Shown piece after piece: positions 49,582 to 60,100 of a stretch of DNA of 64,000 nucleotides. Origin of the DNA: a virus. Below the pieces are notes generated by a model, which ran no database searches, was not told the DNA's origin, and saw only the letters and a program-made list of their open reading frames with translations. The number at the start of each line of letters is the position of its first letter. Position 1 is the first letter of the stretch. The stretch covers positions 1-64,000 of IMG/VR virus record IMGVR_UViG_3300042503_000110; one strand, 5' to 3'. A program made the translations under genes and the position numbers.

Positions 49582-52461
49582 ATGTTAAGGCACTCTCTTT
49601 ATAAAAAACTAGGAAAGAAATACCAAAACGGAGCTAAGACTAATGTTGCCGCTGAATTTAAAGCGCCCGCTCCTTTCGGTACTTATACAACACCCAATCA
49701 ACCACAAGGTACTATTACTACTCAGGATGCTTCTTTTGCTCCTGGGGTATTTAGTAATGAGAAGGCAGACAATACCTTTACTCCTTTTCCTGCTCCTTTA
49801 AATATATTTGACGTTAATCTTCAGACACCTCAAGTTGAGCAAGGTCCGCTTACAGAATCTGATACGTCTGAACGAGGTCTTAGTGCTGAACCAGCAGCTG
49901 AGACTAAACCTAAAGAAAAAGAATCTCAATGGCAAGACTATGCCACATTAGGATTAGCTGGTGTATCTGGTGGACTAAACTTCTTAGATACTCAAAAAAG
50001 AGATCGTGAGCTACAACAATCAATTCAACAAAGAGATAGTAAACCTTTATACGATTACAACTGGATGTACGGTAGAACTACTTCTGGTGGTACAGAATAT
50101 CAACCCATTATTATGGCACAACAAGGCGCAAACATCCGTAAGCCTTTAAACTCATTAGAAGCATCTAATGTAGAAATAGAAGGTGGAGAGTTCTTGATAC
50201 TCCCTGACGGAACAACTGAAATTGCAAAAGGCCCATCACACGCAAAAGGTGGCATAGATACAATCCTTCCTAACGGAACTAAAGTATTCTCTAACCATCT
50301 CCGTCCTATGGACTTGCATAAGATGCCAGCCGAGTATAAGAAAATGTTACTAGGAGGCTACATGCAAGCAGGCGGTGAAGTTGGTGATTTAGGATTAGAC
50401 TATCTTGAAGATATGATTGGCTCAGGTAAAAAACCTAAAGGCAAGGACGCACAGAAGACTTTTGCTGAGATTGCTAAACGTTACGACCTTGCAATGTATC
50501 AGAAAGTATTAGATAATCCTTTTGCTTCTGCTGTAGATAAACAAACAGCTTCTGTTATGCTAAAGCGTAACGCTGAAATTCTTGAGCAACTTTTCCGCGA
50601 CCAGCAAATGCTTAACGGTAATTCTAGCGGAGAACCTATGGAAGGTATGAAGAATGGTGGCATAAACAACCCTGGTTTTAAATCACTTCCTGGATATGTT
50701 CAAGCTAAGATTATGTCGAACATGACAGATGGGGGTAAGTATAAGCTTCCTGAAGGAGCTAACGTAGTTTCTGAAGCAGATGTTGCTAAAGCTAACGCAG
50801 GTGACTATGTACGTTTCTCTGACGGAACTATAAAAAAGCTTACAAAGAAAGACGTTAAAACAATTGACAAAGGATTTAATAAGGACTTCTCCGTTATGAA
50901 ACAACGTTGGGATGATCCTAAACTAAACCCTGTTAAAGACCAGATGTGGAACAAGTACATTCAAGCTAATCCGAATGCAAAGATTAGCAAAGAGCAGTAC
51001 TTAAATAACTACATTAAAACTCAAGAGCAACTTTATGCAATTGACGCTGCTGCAGCTAAAGACCCAAGTATTGACTTATCGAATCCAGAGTGGGACAGAA
51101 CCGCAGGAGGCGCAAAGAATAAACGATACAAAGAACTAACTAAAAAGTTAGGACTTCCTGAATTAAACGAGGAGCAGATTACTCAGTTCCAACAAGGATA
51201 CAAAGACTTAGCTGCTATTCAAGAAGACCCTCAATACAAAGAATCACTTGCTGACTTTGACTTAGCACCTAAAGGGGTGGGAGACCAACAATACTTAGGT
51301 AAAGCTATTTCTCCAGCAGATGCTATTTTAGGTAATACTACTGTAAGACAACTTCAGTATTTAAAGAACAAAGAAGAAGTTCCTACCTACGAGTATGAGA
51401 ACGTACCTGAGGAAACTCCAACTGGTGGAGACTACAACTTACAAGGTAAGAATGCTAGAGGCAAGTATGAGCCTATGCCATTCCCACTAAGTCAGGCTAT
51501 TCCTGCTGCTTACGGACTTGCACAAGCACAAGAAACTTTCCCCTATGCTATTCCTGAAGTAGAGGCTCCTTATATCAGACCTCAGACTTTAAACATTCAA
51601 AGTCAACTGCAAGACGCAGATAACAATGCTATTGCTGCTATGCGTTATGGAGCAGATCCTAATCTTGCATACATAGCAGGACTAGATGCAAAGCAAAAGT
51701 CATTTGAGACCAAACAGAACTACGATGCAGAAGGTAGATCTCGTGCTGATATATACAATGCAGATGCTAAGTTTAAAGCAGACACTGTAAACGCAGGTGC
51801 TTTTAACCAAGTCTACAATGATTTGTATGCAACAGCTAAATCTAATCAGTCTGAAGAAAAAGTAAAAGCAGTAAATGCACTAGCTACTAACAGAGCAAAG
51901 TGGGCTCAAGACGAGAATCTAAAGAAGTTTTATTTTAACAACTTCGTTACCAACTACGACTTTGATTCCAACGATCCTAATAAGGAGATGAAAGCAAAAG
52001 GAAGTCAACAATTTAGTATTACTGGAGTTAATCCTACACAGAAAACTACTCCGTCTACAACAGGAACTCCCTCTGTAACTACAGCCCCAACTACAACTCC
52101 AGCTACGTCTCCAACTTCAACTGCACCTACACAAACTAATCAACCACAAACTTCTATGCCAACTTCCTCTACGATGAGAAGAAGCCTTGACCCTAACCTA
52201 CCGCTTTCTATGCAGTATGGGGTTAATAACCCAGGTATTCCTGAAGTAGGTGGTTTTACTCCAAAGAGAAGTTTAAATCCTAACTTACCTTTATCCATGC
52301 AGTATGGTCCTACTTTTAATCAACCTACTGATGTCAACTTATTGACTCTTCCGCAATCTATGGGTGGAGCAGGGTTGCCGCCAAATGAGTTTGAGATGGG
52401 GGGACAGTTAGACAGTTACTTGAATCCATTTAAAAAGAAAAAAGGTTTTAGAAAAAAATAA
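49582..52461 (+). CDS. Large virion cargo protein with VEGGEF module
   Basis: A 959-residue protein. The segment VEIEGGEFLILPDGTTEIAK followed by GPSHAKGGIDTILPNGTKVF (residues about 195-235) is a recurrent module in large Bacteroidota phage virion proteins. GG motifs follow at intervals (MLLGGYMQAGGEVGD, GMKNGGINNPG, FEMGGQLDSY). Long helical regions fill the centre and there is a Thr/Pro-rich linker near residues 815-855. Two copies of SL(D/N)PNLPLSMQYG occur at the C-terminus. The gene order matches crAss-like cargo protein genes, whose products are packed in the tail or capsid and ejected. No enzymatic motif is recognised. Confidence 0.65.
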   Translation: MLRHSLYKKLGKKYQNGAKTNVAAEFKAPAPFGTYTTPNQPQGTITTQDASFAPGVFSNEKADNTFTPFPAPLNIFDVNLQTPQVEQGPLTESDTSERGLSAEPAAETKPKEKESQWQDYATLGLAGVSGGLNFLDTQKRDRELQQSIQQRDSKPLYDYNWMYGRTTSGGTEYQPIIMAQQGANIRKPLNSLEASNVEIEGGEFLILPDGTTEIAKGPSHAKGGIDTILPNGTKVFSNHLRPMDLHKMPAEYKKMLLGGYMQAGGEVGDLGLDYLEDMIGSGKKPKGKDAQKTFAEIAKRYDLAMYQKVLDNPFASAVDKQTASVMLKRNAEILEQLFRDQQMLNGNSSGEPMEGMKNGGINNPGFKSLPGYVQAKIMSNMTDGGKYKLPEGANVVSEADVAKANAGDYVRFSDGTIKKLTKKDVKTIDKGFNKDFSVMKQRWDDPKLNPVKDQMWNKYIQANPNAKISKEQYLNNYIKTQEQLYAIDAAAAKDPSIDLSNPEWDRTAGGAKNKRYKELTKKLGLPELNEEQITQFQQGYKDLAAIQEDPQYKESLADFDLAPKGVGDQQYLGKAISPADAILGNTTVRQLQYLKNKEEVPTYEYENVPEETPTGGDYNLQGKNARGKYEPMPFPLSQAIPAAYGLAQAQETFPYAIPEVEAPYIRPQTLNIQSQLQDADNNAIAAMRYGADPNLAYIAGLDAKQKSFETKQNYDAEGRSRADIYNADAKFKADTVNAGAFNQVYNDLYATAKSNQSEEKVKAVNALATNRAKWAQDENLKKFYFNNFVTNYDFDSNDPNKEMKAKGSQQFSITGVNPTQKTTPSTTGTPSVTTAPTTTPATSPTSTAPTQTNQPQTSMPTSSTMRRSLDPNLPLSMQYGVNNPGIPEVGGFTPKRSLNPNLPLSMQYGPTFNQPTDVNLLTLPQSMGGAGLPPNEFEMGGQLDSYLNPFKKKKGFRKK
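52183..52308 (+). repeat. Two direct 13-residue repeats in a cargo protein
   Basis: Codons 52183-52221 and 52270-52308 encode SLDPNLPLSMQYG and SLNPNLPLSMQYG with differing codons, so the protein repeat appears selected rather than a fresh DNA duplication. Confidence 0.75.
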
Positions 52462-52467
52462 CCAACT

Positions 52468-54135
52468 ATGATTTCGCATAAATCAAAAGGATTTGTATAC
52501 CCAGAATATATCTCTCCGCTACCAGCAGATGAGTTTATTAAAGGTGCGCTTCTTAAACAGAAGATGTACGATGAGGGTATTGACAAAGTACAACAACAAT
52601 TAGATACCTACGGACAAATTCGCAAAGGTCTTTTGAAAGAAGAAGACAAGGCATACTTTGACCAAGAAGCAACTAAGCTAGTAAACGCATTAAATAAAAA
52701 TGCGGGATTAGACTTTGCTAACAAAAACAATGTCCGCTCTGCGTTATCTCTTGGAAACAATCTAGTTAATGACCCTATCATCTCTAACGCTGCGGAGTCT
52801 ACTGCTACCTATAAAAAGATGATGGAAGAGTACAGCAAGTTAGATCCTAAAAACAGAAGTTCTGTAAATGACTACTTCTTTATGAAGGACATTAACAACT
52901 GGATGAAAGACGGCAAAACTGGTTCTAAACTCAGATACAATCCTTATACTGTTTACACAGACGAGCACGTTAAATTATGGGGTGAACTATCTCAAAAATT
53001 AAAACCAGATGAAGTAGAAGTTCCTATGTTTGATGGTAAGAGTGGGGAGTGGATTGTTCAAAAGAAGTATTCGGGTGTAAGTGCAGAGCGTTTTAGAACT
53101 GCATATCTTAATGGACTAAGCGCACAAGCTAAAGCCCAGTTAGAGATGGAAGCACGTTACGTTTTTGAGACAGGAGATAGAGATCAAATAATGTCTCTTT
53201 ATAACCAAGACGTAACTACCAAAATTACTGCTTTAAATTTAGATATAGATAAAGCTACGACTCAACGTACTGAACTTGCGGGTAAATACGGAAACCAATC
53301 TCCTGAAGTACGTAAGGCAGATGAGCAACTGAATCAACTTAGGGCTACTCAACGTTTCTACGAGGAGAAACAAACGGCTGAAATTAAAGACAACGATTTG
53401 ATTACTTTCTTGAGAGATGATAAGATTTTTGACGCAGCAGGTGGTTTTGCTTACAAGAACGAAAGTACTAAACTTGAAGCTAATCCTTATGTAGTAGATA
53501 TACGTAAGATGCAGAACAACATAGCTGAGTACAGAGCTAAAGCAGAAATTGATATTCTTAAAGAACAAGAACTTGTTAGACGTGGGTTAAAAGACGGTGC
53601 AGCTGTTGCTGGACTTAGTATGGGATCTTATTTACCTGATAGTCAGTATAACGGTAGTCCAGTTATTCAAGACCTTAATCCAATTTATGGCCAAACTAGA
53701 AGTACTCAAGAGGCTGGTTTAATCCAAAACGGTCTTGTTAAATTTGCAGAAGGAAAAACTGTAAATGAAGCACTTCAAGCAATAATGGATGAAGGTAAAA
53801 TATCAGGAGAAGACAGACGTGATATTAATGAGATGTTCTTACCTTCTGGAGTTTTAGAAAGACTGCCAGTAGCAGAGCAACGTGCAAGACAAAAAAGAGG
53901 TGATAGATTAGTTGAAGAAATGTTTTGGAAGTTTAAAGGTATTTACGAAACCCTACAAGGAACTAGAACAATTACACAGGGAGAAGATACTTATAATCTA
54001 AAACCAACTGATACTGTTTCAGTTCTAGAAATGACTGGCGGGGTAAGAGATATGAGCGTTTCATCTCTATTAAATAGGGATGGAAGTTATTTATCTCAGA
54101 TTAAAGAAATTAGAGTTAAGACATTAAACAAGTAG
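52468..54135 (+). CDS. Helical virion cargo protein
   Basis: A 555-residue protein (MISHKSKGFVYPEYISPLPA). It is almost entirely alpha-helical, with FIKGALLKQKMYDEGIDKVQ at the start, a coiled-coil segment (ALNLDIDKATTQRTELAGKY) and a Tyr/Asn-rich middle. Start, size and place between two giant proteins match crAss-like inner virion proteins. An AACCAACT leader precedes the start. No catalytic motif is seen. Confidence 0.6.
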   Translation: MISHKSKGFVYPEYISPLPADEFIKGALLKQKMYDEGIDKVQQQLDTYGQIRKGLLKEEDKAYFDQEATKLVNALNKNAGLDFANKNNVRSALSLGNNLVNDPIISNAAESTATYKKMMEEYSKLDPKNRSSVNDYFFMKDINNWMKDGKTGSKLRYNPYTVYTDEHVKLWGELSQKLKPDEVEVPMFDGKSGEWIVQKKYSGVSAERFRTAYLNGLSAQAKAQLEMEARYVFETGDRDQIMSLYNQDVTTKITALNLDIDKATTQRTELAGKYGNQSPEVRKADEQLNQLRATQRFYEEKQTAEIKDNDLITFLRDDKIFDAAGGFAYKNESTKLEANPYVVDIRKMQNNIAEYRAKAEIDILKEQELVRRGLKDGAAVAGLSMGSYLPDSQYNGSPVIQDLNPIYGQTRSTQEAGLIQNGLVKFAEGKTVNEALQAIMDEGKISGEDRRDINEMFLPSGVLERLPVAEQRARQKRGDRLVEEMFWKFKGIYETLQGTRTITQGEDTYNLKPTDTVSVLEMTGGVRDMSVSSLLNRDGSYLSQIKEIRVKTLNK

Positions 54136-54144
54136 TAAGTAGGT

Positions 54145-57100
54145 ATGGCAAAAAAAGTAGATAGTTCCTTTAACTTTTTAGGAATAGATCCTCGCCTAAA
54201 TGTAGGAGATCCAAATGTTGTTAAAACAGCAGTTGATAGGTCAATCAACAGTGACCCTGTTTTATTTAATGCTTATCATACTAAAGAACTTGTAAGACCT
54301 AGATTAGATGAAATAAGAAGGCAAAATGAAATGGAGCGTCTGCGTAATGTAGACGTAAACTCTTTCAATTACCTAGCAAAGAAAGCAGGATACGATGAAG
54401 GTTATGCTGCTAGTCTTTTTAATCGAGTGCAGGACTTATCTTCTATGGAAACCCAAGAAGCTTTGGCAACTTACAGTGACCTGTTAGGAGAATTAAATGA
54501 TCTAAAAGAACAGGCAACTACAGAACAGTTTGGAGGTATAGATAAATTAGCAGACTTTGGAGAGGGCTTTTTTGAGACAGCTAAAGGACTTACTAATCTT
54601 ACTAATTCATTGTTTGGTGGTGAGGCACAGTTTACTGACCCGTCAGAATATTTAGGTAAGAATAAAAATGATGTAATGGCGCAAAAGGCTTTAGATGAAG
54701 TCTTTACTCCTACAGAAATTTATAACTACGCCAAAAGAGTTTTAGATCGCCAACACAAACAAATATCTATTAAGAAGTTCTCTCAAGAGAATGGAGGTGC
54801 AGACAAAATATTGAGTCTTATTGAATCCAAGAATCGTGACTTAACAAGCATGAATGGATTTGATGATTTGATTCTTCCTGTTTTAAATAATCAATTTACT
54901 ACCCCTGGTTCTGACTATTTTAGAGGCGAAGGTGGTGACATGACCGCACAAGATGTTAGAGAGTTTCAGGATTACACTAAACAGCTTTTTACAACTGACC
55001 TAACTAAACGTAGTTCTTGGGGGTCTCATATTGGAAATGACGGAATTGGTTATGGTAAGTATGATTTAGAGAAAGAGGCGCTTAATGACTACAAGTCTGT
55101 ATTACAAGAAGAACTCTTTACTGTTGTAGATGAACGTAGAGGTCTTATAGATCAAGACAAACTAAAGAAAAACTCCAAAGAAGATTTGGTCTACCAAGGT
55201 AAGATAACCAGACTAAACTCTGCTTTAGACAAACTTGTATCAAGAGAAAAGAATATTGACCAAGTATATGGAGTATCTGTAGGAGACCGTAGTGGTTTTC
55301 TTAGAGGTACTTTAGGTAGTGCCTATATGGCTACTAGGGACTTTGCTACTTTTATTACTCCAGGATTTGATAGTCCAAAATTTGATATAGAGACACAACT
55401 TCTTAGGAATGCTATGTATAAACCAGAGGTTGTAAAGTACGACAAGTACGGAAACCCTGTTTTATCTAATCAAGTATTTTATGAGACTGCTTCTGGAAAC
55501 AAAGCTAACTGGTCAGGTTTATTTGAGGCAGGTGGCGCAATGATTGGTGATATGACTCCTGCTATTCTTACAGGGGGTTTTGTTGCTCGTGCAGTAGGGG
55601 CAGGTCTATCATTAGCAGCTACAGAAGCCGCAGAGGCTACATTTGCCGCAAGAGCTGTATCCTCTACAGCTAAGGCTTACGATAAAGTAAACAGATACGG
55701 CAATCTAAGACTGGCAGATAGAGTCAGTACTTTTGGTACAATCTACGGATCTACCAAGCCTAGAATCTATGAGCAAGAAAAGAAATGGGGTGGAGACGCA
55801 GAAGGTAGGGCAACCTATCTTGCTATTGCAGAAGCTGCCGCTGAGTCAATAGGTTTTCCAGATGTAGGAATGCTTAAGGTAACTCCTTATAGTAGAGGAC
55901 TTGGCGCAGCTGCTAGGACTGCTACAGGAGTTAATCTTACACGTTCTCAGTTAGCAGGTGCTTATTTAAGAGGTGGTGCAGAATTTGCAAAGAACGCTGT
56001 TAAAGCAAACCTAGTAGAATCTTTTGAAGAAGAGATGTCTTTACTTGGTGAGACTTTAGTTAGCCAAGCTTATGCTGATGAATACGCTAAAGCAGGAAGA
56101 GAGCAGACTGAGTTTTCCGCAGAAAACATTGTTGATACTTTTGTAGAGTCATTTAAAGGCGGACTTCTTTATAGTGGCTTAATGACTGGACAAAATCATT
56201 ACAGAGCTACCCGTAAAGACGCACTCCTAGATCAAGCCGAATATGAGGCTGCACTTAACCCTGAATTATTTAAAGCTAAGTTAAAAGAGATTCACCAGAA
56301 AAACCCAGCTGAACTTTCTGAAAAACAATTAGCAGATGGGATTGTAACTATAGATAATCTTTCTAACACATTTAAGGGTCTTTCTCAGCTAGAGAACTTA
56401 AGAGACTTAAATACTTTCTTTGAGGATGAAGAGTCTCGTAGAAGATTATTTACTGCTGCTAGACAACGTGATGTACTTCGTAGTATTGACTTTGATAGTT
56501 TAACGCCAGAACAACAAGAGGAGTTTACTAAAGCAAAACTTTCAGGTAAGATTGCGAAAAACGCTACCAAAGAATATAATAAAGTACGTCAGCAGATTGC
56601 TAATCTTGTAACAGAAACCCAAGGTAAGAAGTTAACTCCAGAAGAATCAATTCAATTAATTGCCCTACAAGCCCAAGCTTTTAAATTAAAAGAAGTAACA
56701 AACACAATTGATTTAAGAAAATTAAATAATTCTCAAATGGAGACACTGGCTTCTATGGGAATTATACAAGATAAAGACTTCCAGTTTACCCAAGAAGACT
56801 TGGATAAGATGATTGGGGAAGTTGATACAGAAATTCTTAAAACTGAAAAGCGTGCATTTGAATATGCTTCTATGAGCAAAGCAGAAAAAGCAGAAGCCAT
56901 TAAGAAAGCATACGAGAAGAAGATAGCAGAAATCAATCAAGTAGATGAGCCTAATGTACTTATGGAGTCTTTAATTAAACTTAAGAGAGACTATGAGTAC
57001 CTAGAGAAGAATGTTCCAAACATTAATCCAGAAATCTTAGCTAACAAACAAGCATTGCTGGATGCGTTTGAACAAAAGTTCGACTCACTTACACAGAGAG

Positions 57101-60100
57101 ATGAGTTTGGTAACAATGCTTTTGAAGCTAAACTAAGAGAGTTAGATGTAGATAAAGCAATTACTGATTACAACATAGAAGATTTAGTTAAGTTATCACG
57201 TCAACTTAATTTCAATAAAGAGCATATCAACGAAGACCTGGCTGAACTTTTGGGCGATCAAGTTAGCCAAGCACAGGCTCAGATAATTGAAAACTTAAAT
57301 AAACTTACTGGAGATGCAAAAGTTCAGGCTCTGGCAAAAATCCTAGACCAAACTATAAAGCAAAACACCATTACTTATTTTGATAAAGCTTCTTTCTTAA
57401 AATTCTTAACCTACGATAAGAAGTTCTACGATGCTCAAACAAACAAACTAACTCGTACTGAAACTGTAAGTGCAGCTGTAAGTGATGAAGAGTTTGAAAA
57501 AGTAAGAGCAGAAGTTATTAGACAAAGAGGACTACGTAAGAGTGCGTCTATGTCAACTACTGGCAGCGTAGACAACGTGAGTGCGCCTGTAGATTCTCAA
57601 TTCCAGGAAGATGCTTTGCGTACAATGGCAAAACAAGCAGCTACTGCTTCTAATCAAACAGATGAAGACGGCACGTCTCCACGTTCTGTTCTTGAAAAGC
57701 AATATGCTGATTCTTTCCTAGCAGGAAAAACTCCCGCAGAATCTGTAGCTGCACTTAAAGACAGAATAGGACAACTCCTTAATGCAGGAAGTGCTAGAGC
57801 AACTACTTTACTTAATGCGTTTAATAACCTACTTACCAGTAAAGATACAGTTGCATTTGACTCTCAACTTGCTTCCTTAAAGGCAGCGTTAAAAGCAGAG
57901 GCAGACTCTTTACGTAGTAAAGATAGAAACTCAAAAGCAGCCCAAGCACTTGATGGGGTAATTGCTGAACTAGGTTTATGGCAGAATACCGCTAAGAAAC
58001 TTTTGATTCTTAACCCTGCTACTGACTTTGCTCCTTTAGTAAACATTACTCCACCACCTGTAACTCCAGAAGTACCTCCAGTAGTTGATTTAGAAGAGGA
58101 CGACAATACTCTAACTCCTAATCAAATTAAATCTAAACAGGAAGAAATCAACAAACTAGATGAAGTCCAAAAAAGAAGACGCTCTCGTTTACTTGACCTA
58201 ACTAGTCCTGTTAGAAGTAATGGAATAGAGTTAGATCCAAAAGACCAAATTAACCAAGACCCTGTAGTTAAGCGTAGAGTAGCTTTTATTAATGACCTAG
58301 CTTCTACTCCAGATGCTAAGATTAAAATCTTTAATAAGAAACAATTCTTACGTGAGTTTTTAGCCTCTAAGTATCCTAATAAAACAAGTGTTGAAATCGA
58401 GCAGGATTTAAAGACCATTGAAACTTTCTTTGCACAGCTACCAAAAACTACTGTAGACAATTGGCTTACTCTTGAAAACCAAGCAGAGATTCTGACTCCT
58501 ATAACAGACTTGTTAGGAACAGAGTTTTTAGATAAAGGTCAAGTTAATTACTACGTAGCAAATAAAGGGGCTGGTTTAGTTACGACTCCTGAAGTTATAA
58601 TGACGGCTGCGGATAACAATGGTAAGATTATCCTTAAAGACGGTTATCCTTTAGAACTTAGTTTTGTTGCAGACAACAATACTGGTAATAATTCTAAATT
58701 TGCAGATGTTCCTTGGAAACTTTCAGGTAGAATACAAGATGAATCAGACAACTTAACTATTAAACAAGGTGATGTAATCGATACCCATAAACAAACCTTT
58801 GCTGATAAGAAAGCTGTAAAAGCTTATCTCGAAAAGAACGACACCAGTATTATGGGGCCGTTTGAAATTAGCGAAGGAGTTCTTGTAACTAAGGGCGCTA
58901 CATCTACAACTATTGCTGATTTAGAAAATAACCCACAGCTACAATCTGCAAGTATCAGAGATTTTGCTCTTCCTACTCAAAAAGGAACATTGATTGCAGG
59001 AAAACAATTTAAGTATAATGTAGGTCGTTTATATTACGACAATAATGGTAATCCTGTTTTACTTGGAAATAACAAACTTGATACAGATGAAATTTTAGCA
59101 ATAGCTGAAATTATTTATTCTTCCGAGGAAGTTATAGATCCTAGTGAGTTGGATGCGGCTTTGTTTGATTTAGTCAATCAGATTAACAAAGACAGTAAGT
59201 TAGTATTCTTTCCAACAGAGCCTTTAATGAATACAGAGGGGCAGTACGTATACCCCCAACTATTGAGTCCTAGTAAAGTAACTATTAACGAAAAAGGAGA
59301 ACGTAAGTACAAAAAGCTGTCTAAGGAAGAGTTTATTGAAGAAATGAAGAACTCTTACTACAAAGCAAGTGCTGCGTATTTAGAGGGAGGAACTAAGTTC
59401 AACCAAAAGATAACTCGTTTTGGCATGCAGAACGGTAAGCCTGTCACATATCCACAGCCCTACCTAGAGTTTATTAAAGAGACTCACACTATTCCAGTAA
59501 ACTCTGAAGGAGAAATTGTCCCGCTTGTAAATAAGATAGTTTATCCTAGTCCTTCCATATTTGAAGAGGCAAAGAAAACTTTTAAACTATCTGAAGATAC
59601 TAAGAGCCAACCTCCTAGTAAAGGTAGTGTGTCAGCAAAGTCAAATCCTGTACCTCCAAAAAACACTAAAAAGAGTACAGACCCAGCTAAGACACCTGTT
59701 CCTAACGATGTGTTTAACATGATTCCATTTAGTGAACTTCCTGCTTTCTTGGAGTCACTAGGTTTAGGTGCGTTGATTCCTACTTACTCAGAAGATACCT
59801 ATAATGCTCTGTTAGCTGAGATTCAAAGTAATCCTTCTTTTACTCCTTTTGTCTTTACAAAAGACGGACAAGGTGTAATGAGGAGCGACTATGTAGGTAA
59901 CAATCCTCAGGCATCTTTCTTACGAGCTGCGATAACTTTAAATGGTAAGACATACTTTGTTTACTTCAGACCAGGTTCTCATACTACGGGAGTAAATATT
60001 GGTGCAGTAATGACTGAAGGTAACGTAAGTTTTACAACTCAAATACCTCAGCCAACTCAGACACAAACTTTGCCCGAAGTTCCTACCACTACTGGAGGTA

